Positions 8,877-12,819 of a stretch of 12,819 bases of DNA are shown piece by piece. The position numbers were made by a program, and so were the translations under genes. Origin of the DNA: Myxococcota bacterium (GTDB lineage Bacteria; Myxococcota_A; UBA9160; PR03); contig JASJBO010000123.1 of assembly GCA_030066475.1 (NCBI GenBank), positions 1 through 12,819 of the forward strand, in the 5' to 3' direction. How positions within the stretch are numbered: position 1 is the stretch's first letter; each line of letters begins with the position of its first letter. The notes under the pieces are model-generated. The model saw nothing but the letters and a program-made list of their open reading frames with translations. It did not search any database and had not been told where the DNA came from.

Positions 8877-9776
8877 CTAAGCGAGCCCGAAGTGCTCCAG
8901 CGCCCGTCGCGCGACCGGCTCGCCGTACTCCTGCACGAAGTGACCCGCCTCGGCGACCTTCATCGGCTCGGGGCAACCGTTGATCGTCTCCTGGAGCTCG
9001 CTCATCACCGGCTCGCCGAGCACGCCGTCGCGCAGGCCGATCGCCATGAAGCTCTTCCCCGACCACTCCTTCGACAGGAAGGAGCGGGCGCGGGTGGTGT
9101 GCTCGATGCCCGCCATGCCCGGCTCCACCGGCACGAGCTGCGGGAAGCGGCGCACGCCCGCCTTGTAGCGGTCGTCGGGGAAGGGCGCGTCGTAGGCCAT
9201 GGCGTCGAGCGGGGTCAGGCAGTTGGCATCGGTCGCCACCAGCCCGCCCGTCGGGATCTCGGGAGCGGCGGCGGCGAAGCCCTTCCACATGGCGAAGCCG
9301 TCGGACAGGAAGGAGCCCGTGGGGAGCGCCGTGTTCATCACGAGCAGGTGCGAGAAGCGCTCGGGCATCTCCATCGGCAGCGTGAGCCCGAGGATGCCGC
9401 CCCAGTCCTGGCAGACGAGCACGATCCGCTGGAGGTCGAGGCGCTCGACGAGCCGCCACAGGCTCTGGCGGTGGAAGTCGAAGGTGTAGGCCGCGTCGTC
9501 GACGGGCTTGTCCGAGCGGCCGAAGCCGAAGAGGTCGGGGACCACCACGCGGTGCCCGGCCCCGGTGAAGACCGGGAGCATCTTCCGGTAGAGGTAGCCC
9601 CAGGTGGGCTCGCCGTGCAGACACAGGAAAACATGGTCCGCATCGGGGGGGCCGGCATCCACATAGTGCAGACGCAGGCCCTCGTAGTCTCTCAGATCCT
9701 GGATATAGATCGGCTCGTAGGGAAAACCGGGCAGTTCGCTAAAACATTCATCAGCGGTTCGCAACACATCGTTCAT
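8877..9776 (-). CDS. dhmA: Haloalkane dehalogenase, HLD-I (DhlA/DhmA) subfamily
   Basis: This alpha/beta-hydrolase hydrolyses carbon-halogen bonds of halogenated alkanes to give an alcohol and halide, by way of an ester on an aspartate; it is expected in the cytoplasm. With the ATG at 9776 it is 299 residues, normal for the subfamily. Visible residues: HGEP at 54-57 (oxyanion region), nucleophile Asp124 and first halide-binding Trp125 in VCQDWGG, second halide-binding Trp164 in FAMWKGF of the cap, Asp250 in IGLRDGVLG, and His279 in AEAGHFVQE. This set, with the acid after the cap and two Trp ligands, marks subfamily I and resembles Xanthobacter DhlA. The physiological substrate cannot be read from sequence. 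It starts 24 bases after the stress-protein gene and is probably co-transcribed with it. The first 52 codons differ sharply in codon use from the rest, with a switch near 9,560-9,623, so the gene may be recombinant or an assembly join. Confidence 0.93.
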   Translation of the reverse strand: MNDVLRTADECFSELPGFPYEPIYIQDLRDYEGLRLHYVDAGPPDADHVFLCLHGEPTWGYLYRKMLPVFTGAGHRVVVPDLFGFGRSDKPVDDAAYTFDFHRQSLWRLVERLDLQRIVLVCQDWGGILGLTLPMEMPERFSHLLVMNTALPTGSFLSDGFAMWKGFAAAAPEIPTGGLVATDANCLTPLDAMAYDAPFPDDRYKAGVRRFPQLVPVEPGMAGIEHTTRARSFLSKEWSGKSFMAIGLRDGVLGEPVMSELQETINGCPEPMKVAEAGHFVQEYGEPVARRALEHFGLA

Positions 9777-9782
9777 GGACAA

Positions 9783-9789
9783 CCTCCTT
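9783..9789 (-). promoter_or_regulatory. Ribosome binding site that fixes the dehalogenase start
   Basis: The minus strand reads AAGGAGG, then TTGTCC, then ATG at 9776. Six bases is an ideal spacing for that ATG. The TTG at 9782 abuts the site directly and is too close to serve, so the protein should start MNDVLRTADE and not two residues earlier. Confidence 0.85.
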
Positions 9790-9800
9790 GAGATCCGCCA

Positions 9801-10757
9801 TCATGCCCGCCGCCGTCCGGTGCCGGCCTGCAGGCTTACGGGCGACACAAAGTCCGGCGGTTTGACGACCATGACCGCGCAATCGGCGGAATGAAAGATC
9901 TGTTCGGCCGTGCTCCCGGCGATCAATCCGGCGATGCCGGCCTGGGAGAGCGATCCCATGACCACTAGATCGATCCCTTCGTCTTCGATAAAGGCCGACA
10001 GGATGTTGCCCACGCGGCCGTGCTGCAAGTGTGCCCGGTATTCGATACGCGCCAGGTCTTGGGCGTGGATGCGTTCGTCCAGATGGCGGCGGGCTCTCTC
10101 CTCCGCCTGCGCCCGCAGGGATTCCAGGGTCGGTGGGGGGATACGGGTGCGGCCACTTGTCAGGAGCGATTCGCCGGCCAGCTGCCAGCAGTGCAGAAGG
10201 TCGAGACGACCATCGGCCGCCCGCGTAAAAGCCGCAGCCAGAGAAATAATGTCATCGTTCAGACGATCTTCCCCGCTTGGCGGTGGCGGGCCGACCGCCG
10301 CCAGGACCCGTGGGAAGCGGATTTCGGGCGCCGGTTTGAAGGCCCACACGGGCACGGGGCATTTGCGCATCAGTTTTATGGCCGTGCTGCCGAATACACG
10401 GCCGCCCAGCCCCGTATCCGGTCCCTGGGCCGTCTTTACCACCAGATCGTGACCGCCGCGCAGTACTTCGTGGATAATGGCAATGGGCGGGTTGCCGACG
10501 ATGACTTTGATATCGACCGCGGCCTGATTCACCCCCAGATCCCGGATCGTGATGGCGATGTCCTCCCGCCGCAATTGGAGGAGATCGTCCGGGAGGGCGG
10601 CGATGGGCGCGTGTGATTCGAGGTACAGGTCCGCCACCACATCGACCAGCGTCAACCGCGCACCCGTGCGGCCGGCCAGGGCGATCACATGGGCCAGGGC
10701 CGGCCGGTGGGCTTCATCGTCGTTGTAGACCATCAAAATGTTACGGAAACGTTGCAT
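9801..10757 (-). CDS. Tandem universal stress protein (UspE-like)
   Basis: A 318-residue cytoplasmic protein made of two universal stress protein domains. Domain 1 (about 4-142) starts RNILMVYNDD and ends with FGSTAIKLMRKCPVPVWAFKP; domain 2 (about 147-300) ends with VVMGSLSQAGIAGLIAGSTA and CAVMVVKPPDFVSPV, an ending like that of UspE. Usp proteins bind ATP or act as stress-response partners; the exact role here is unknown. In domain 2 the nucleotide-binding pattern G-x2-G-x9-G-S has Ser271 in place of the second Gly but keeps Gly268 and Gly281-Ser282; domain 1 has a more degenerate loop. The ATG at 10757 is supported by AAAGGTG seven bases upstream. The dehalogenase follows after 24 bases, suggesting a two-gene transcript. 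Codon use is moderate, unlike the RHS gene, and matches the genes to its right. Confidence 0.9.
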   Translation of the reverse strand: MQRFRNILMVYNDDEAHRPALAHVIALAGRTGARLTLVDVVADLYLESHAPIAALPDDLLQLRREDIAITIRDLGVNQAAVDIKVIVGNPPIAIIHEVLRGGHDLVVKTAQGPDTGLGGRVFGSTAIKLMRKCPVPVWAFKPAPEIRFPRVLAAVGPPPPSGEDRLNDDIISLAAAFTRAADGRLDLLHCWQLAGESLLTSGRTRIPPPTLESLRAQAEERARRHLDERIHAQDLARIEYRAHLQHGRVGNILSAFIEDEGIDLVVMGSLSQAGIAGLIAGSTAEQIFHSADCAVMVVKPPDFVSPVSLQAGTGRRRA

Positions 10758-10764
10758 GGCGTTT

Positions 10765-10771
10765 CACCTTT
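10765..10771 (-). promoter_or_regulatory. Ribosome binding site of the stress-protein gene
   Basis: The minus strand shows AAAGGTG followed by seven bases and the ATG at 10757, which supports this start over later Met codons such as Met9. Confidence 0.65.
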
Positions 10772-10819
10772 CTGCGCCGGCGTCGATCCGTCCAAGTCCC
10801 GGGTGCCTAAATCTCACGG

Positions 10820-10831
10820 GCGCGGCCGCGC
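10820..10831. repeat. Perfect 12-base GC palindrome after the exported-protein gene
   Basis: gcgcggccgcgc reads the same on both strands and lies four bases past the TAG of the exported-protein gene, in the 78-base gap before the stress-protein gene. As a hairpin it gives only a short stem with a GGCC loop and no T-run, so a terminator or a protein site are both possible and neither is shown. Confidence 0.35.
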
Positions 10832-10835
10832 GGAT

Positions 10836-11294
10836 CTATCTCACGCGGGTAAAATATTCCCGGATATGCAGGTCAACGGCCTCACTGGCCGAAGGGACGT
10901 AGACCCACATCTGATCGGCCGATACGAAATGATAGACCATGAGCGTGGCCGCGCCGTCGGCGCCATGCAGTTTCAGCACGATGGTGTCCTCATCCTCACC
11001 CACGATGACATAGCGGCCCCTTTCCTCGAATCCGGCGAATTCCTTTACCTGGCCGTCCTTCTGGATGCGTATGGCCGGCATGGTCAATGTGGCGACCCCG
11101 TCCTCAAATTCGACGATCATATTGCCGAGCATCTGCGATATGTAATTCGCTTGCGGTGCGCTCAGAATGGCATGCTTCTGGTTGAACGCCATCGAGGCGG
11201 CTTTGTCCGACTTCCAGCGGCCCTCGATATCCGGTGCGGCATGGACGATGCCGACCAAAAAGAACAAAATAACGGGGTAGGCGGCGGTTTTCAT
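10836..11294 (-). CDS. Small exported protein of unknown function
   Basis: A 152-residue protein with a clear signal peptide: MKTAAYP, a hydrophobic core VILFFLVGIV, and HAAPD, so cleavage is likely near residue 19-20. The mature part is rich in beta-strand-like alternation (VEFEDGVATLTM, GRYVIVGEDEDTIVLKLHG, TLMVYHFVSADQMWVYVP) and begins DIEGRWKSDK, which recalls small beta-barrel or lipocalin-like periplasmic proteins; this is only a resemblance and I do not recognise a family. It contains no Cys in the mature part. The frame stays open upstream to a GTG at 11387, but that longer version would bury the signal peptide behind 31 charged residues, so the ATG at 11294 is preferred even though only a weak AAGTGA precedes it. 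It sits 78 bases upstream of the stress-protein gene and 108 bases downstream of the radical SAM gene. Confidence 0.75.
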   Translation of the reverse strand: MKTAAYPVILFFLVGIVHAAPDIEGRWKSDKAASMAFNQKHAILSAPQANYISQMLGNMIVEFEDGVATLTMPAIRIQKDGQVKEFAGFEERGRYVIVGEDEDTIVLKLHGADGAATLMVYHFVSADQMWVYVPSASEAVDLHIREYFTRVR

Positions 11295-11402
11295 ATCGGG
11301 AATATCACTTGAGATGTTGCGGTCGCGGATTGAACGGCGCGGCGTAAGCACCCTTGGCGTCGACCCGGTAAAAGATAAGCAGTTCACCCAACTTGGAAAC
11401 GG

Positions 11403-12197
11403 TCAGACGTGTATTTTTAGGTTTAAATGACGGTCCCCGGCCAGCCGTTGTAAATCCACGCGCAACCTCTGCCAGAAGACATGGTCGGCGGTAAAGGTGG
11501 CCGCCTCGATCTGGTCTTTGCGGCCGGGAAAATGTCGCGCCAGCAGCGCCTGGAGATTCTGCCAGTTGGGATCGGTCCGTTTTTCGATGCTGAGCGCATA
11601 GATCCAGATGGTGTCTGTATGGGGTGCCAGCATGTCGATGAGGGGGGTGGCATCCGTGATGTAGGGGATGACCGGACAGATCAGCGCGTTGGTACCGATG
11701 CCCGCGGCCTGTAAATGGCGAAGGGCCTCGATGCGGGCTTCGGTGTCGACCGTGTTGGCCTCGAACAGGCGGCGCGTAGCGTTGTCATTGAAAGCCACGG
11801 ATACGCTGACCGATGCGTCCGGCATGGATGCCAGAATATCGAGGTCCCGGGTCACCAGGTCGGACTTGGTCAGGATGCCGGCGGAAAAGCCGCGGTCGCG
11901 AAGCAGCGTGAGGGCTTTCCGCGTCTGCTGATATTCCGCCTCGCAGGGCTGGTAGGGATCGGTGTGGTAGCCGAAGTAGATCTTTTGGGGTTCAATCCGC
12001 GCGAGCTCCTCCGCGAGCTGGCCTTCAAGGTCGCGGTGCATGAGGATTTCTTCACACCAGTCCGTCTCGGCCCGGTTGAGCACGTAGCAGTAGTGGCAGA
12101 GATGTGCGCACCCCACGTAGGCATCGATCTGGTAATCGTAATTCTCCAGCCGGCAGGAGGTCAGGATGGGGCGATGTGAGCAGAAATTGATGATCAT
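11403..12197 (-). CDS. SPL-family (spore photoproduct lyase-like) radical SAM protein
   Basis: A 264-residue protein with the radical SAM cluster motif Cys30-x3-Cys34-x2-Cys37 in VGCAHLCHYCYV, which should hold a 4Fe-4S cluster that cleaves S-adenosylmethionine. The stretch GYHTDPYQPCEAEYQQTRKA (77-96) and ILTKSDLVTRDLDIL (108-122) are typical of the SplB-like group (COG1533), as are SVSVAFND and NALICPVIPYITD. Many members of this group occur in non-spore-formers and have unknown substrates, so DNA repair should not be assumed. The reading frame can be extended to a TTG at 12239, but nothing there resembles a ribosome site; the ATG at 12197 begins MIINFCSHRPI. It is 72 bases downstream of the acetyltransferase gene, with two copies of a short repeat in that gap. 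Confidence 0.85.
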   Translation of the reverse strand: MIINFCSHRPILTSCRLENYDYQIDAYVGCAHLCHYCYVLNRAETDWCEEILMHRDLEGQLAEELARIEPQKIYFGYHTDPYQPCEAEYQQTRKALTLLRDRGFSAGILTKSDLVTRDLDILASMPDASVSVSVAFNDNATRRLFEANTVDTEARIEALRHLQAAGIGTNALICPVIPYITDATPLIDMLAPHTDTIWIYALSIEKRTDPNWQNLQALLARHFPGRKDQIEAATFTADHVFWQRLRVDLQRLAGDRHLNLKIHV

Positions 12198-12210
12198 GCG
12201 CGGAGATCCC

Positions 12211-12258
12211 GATGCATTTACATGCGGCAAGCAATCCAACCGGAGCCGGATGCATTTA
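12211..12258. repeat. Pair of short direct repeats upstream of the radical SAM gene
   Basis: gatgcattta occurs at 12211-12220 and again at 12249-12258. On the minus strand the match extends to TAAATGCATCNGG, 13 bases with one mismatch. The copies are 38 bases apart and lie about 14-61 bases upstream of the ATG at 12197. Each contains the palindrome ATGCAT. They could be operator half-sites or chance; no regulator gene is visible nearby. Confidence 0.4.
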
Positions 12259-12269
12259 AATTCCCAATC

Positions 12270-12722
12270 TTAACCCGCCGGCCGGATGGTTCGCAATCGT
12301 TTCTTGAATCCGCGGTGGGCCCCGGCGTCATAGCCCAGCGAGGCATAGAACCGGATCGAATCGGTGCGGTCGGCTTCCGTGACGAAAATGATCTGGCGGC
12401 ATTGCCTTTGAATGGCCCGCTTTTCCATTTCCAGCATCAGCGCCCTTCCGGCGCCGCGCCGGCGAACATCCTTGGCCACAATCAAATCTTCGATGATCAT
12501 AAATGGCCGGCCGTCACCGTAAAGCTCTTCGCAGATGATCCCCATGACAAATCCTATCAGCCGCCCATCCTGCTTGGCCGCCAACAGTATATAGGCGGAA
12601 TTCTCGGCGAGCCGTGTAAACGTCGATCGCATCGTCTCGAGCGAGGACGCTTCCCCCCAGAAATGTTCAAACAGTTCCGCCAGATGCGGAAGGTCTGCGA
12701 CCGCCAAGCGTTCGATTTTCAA
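12270..12722 (-). CDS. GNAT-family N-acetyltransferase
   Basis: A 150-residue cytoplasmic protein of normal length for a single GNAT domain, which moves an acetyl group from acetyl-CoA to an amine. The acetyl-CoA pyrophosphate loop is visible as Arg87-Arg-Arg-Gly90-Ala-Gly92 (R-x-x-G-x-G) after the strand FMIIEDLIVAKDV, and the later FYASLGYD (125-132) is the usual motif B ending. LIGFVMG (55-61) forms the preceding strand. The substrate cannot be predicted. The start is TTG at 12722, chosen because AGGAGG lies six bases upstream and no in-frame ATG is near; a later Met31 would remove the first strand and helix. The 97 bases to the right edge show no clear gene. Confidence 0.88.
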   Translation of the reverse strand: MKIERLAVADLPHLAELFEHFWGEASSLETMRSTFTRLAENSAYILLAAKQDGRLIGFVMGIICEELYGDGRPFMIIEDLIVAKDVRRRGAGRALMLEMEKRAIQRQCRQIIFVTEADRTDSIRFYASLGYDAGAHRGFKKRLRTIRPAG

Positions 12723-12728
12723 TTCGCA

Positions 12729-12734
12729 CCTCCT
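12729..12734 (-). promoter_or_regulatory. Ribosome binding site supporting a TTG start
   Basis: AGGAGG on the minus strand, six bases before the TTG at 12722. It decides the start of the acetyltransferase in favour of this rare initiation codon. Confidence 0.75.
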
Positions 12735-12819
12735 GCTTGCACGGGGAATTCTCCGGTCCCGCGCACGATGCCTTCAGATGCGCAACGGCGGCACGGCGCC
12801 AGGCGGTCATGGCGAACAG

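Noticed and set aside
8862..9791. A 309-codon plus-strand open frame over the dehalogenase
   Set aside because: Antisense shadow. The minus strand encodes a dehalogenase with all catalytic residues in place.
12723..12819. Possible C-terminus of another gene at the right edge
   Set aside because: One minus-strand frame is open from the edge and runs into the acetyltransferase region, but its translation shows no recognisable protein and the stretch is too short to judge.

Overview
All credible genes lie on the minus strand, so transcription runs from high to low coordinates. The window has two compositionally distinct halves that meet inside one gene, and the organism reading is low confidence. 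The left part (about 1-9,600) is very GC-rich. It carries a giant exported RHS/YD-repeat protein of a type common in large-genome deltaproteobacterial-grade lineages such as Myxococcota. The right part (about 9,600-12,819) has relaxed codon use and proteobacterial-looking housekeeping and stress genes (tandem UspE-like protein, SPL-type radical SAM protein, GNAT acetyltransferase).

Layout from right to left in transcription order: GNAT acetyltransferase (12722-12270, TTG start); spore-photolyase-like radical SAM protein (12197-11403); small exported protein of unknown function (11294-10836); tandem universal stress protein (10757-9801); haloalkane dehalogenase of the HLD-I (DhlA/DhmA) subfamily (9776-8877); a 219-base gap with a hairpin just after the dehalogenase stop; and one uninterrupted reading frame from 8657 to the left edge. 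That last frame encodes at least 2,885 residues: signal peptide, transglutaminase-like module lacking the expected Cys and His, Ig-like/invasin-like modules, a DUF6531-type RHS entry domain, and well over 1,200 residues of YD repeats. Its C-terminal end lies outside the window.

Functional links are limited. The stress protein and dehalogenase are 24 bases apart and probably co-transcribed. The dehalogenase has its full catalytic set (Asp124, Trp125, Trp164, Asp250, His279), so the encoded enzyme looks intact. The most important observation is that its first ~52 codons have the relaxed codon use of the right-hand genes, while the remaining ~247 codons end almost exclusively in G or C like the left-hand gene. 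The switch falls at the family's conserved HGEPTWGYLYRKM block. The window may therefore be a recombinant or an assembly chimera of two genomes, and synteny across about 9,560-9,625 should not be trusted until reads are checked.

Long open frames on the plus strand across 174-4283 and 6240-8789 are antisense shadows of the RHS gene. I see no tRNA, rRNA, CRISPR array, insertion sequence or replication origin.
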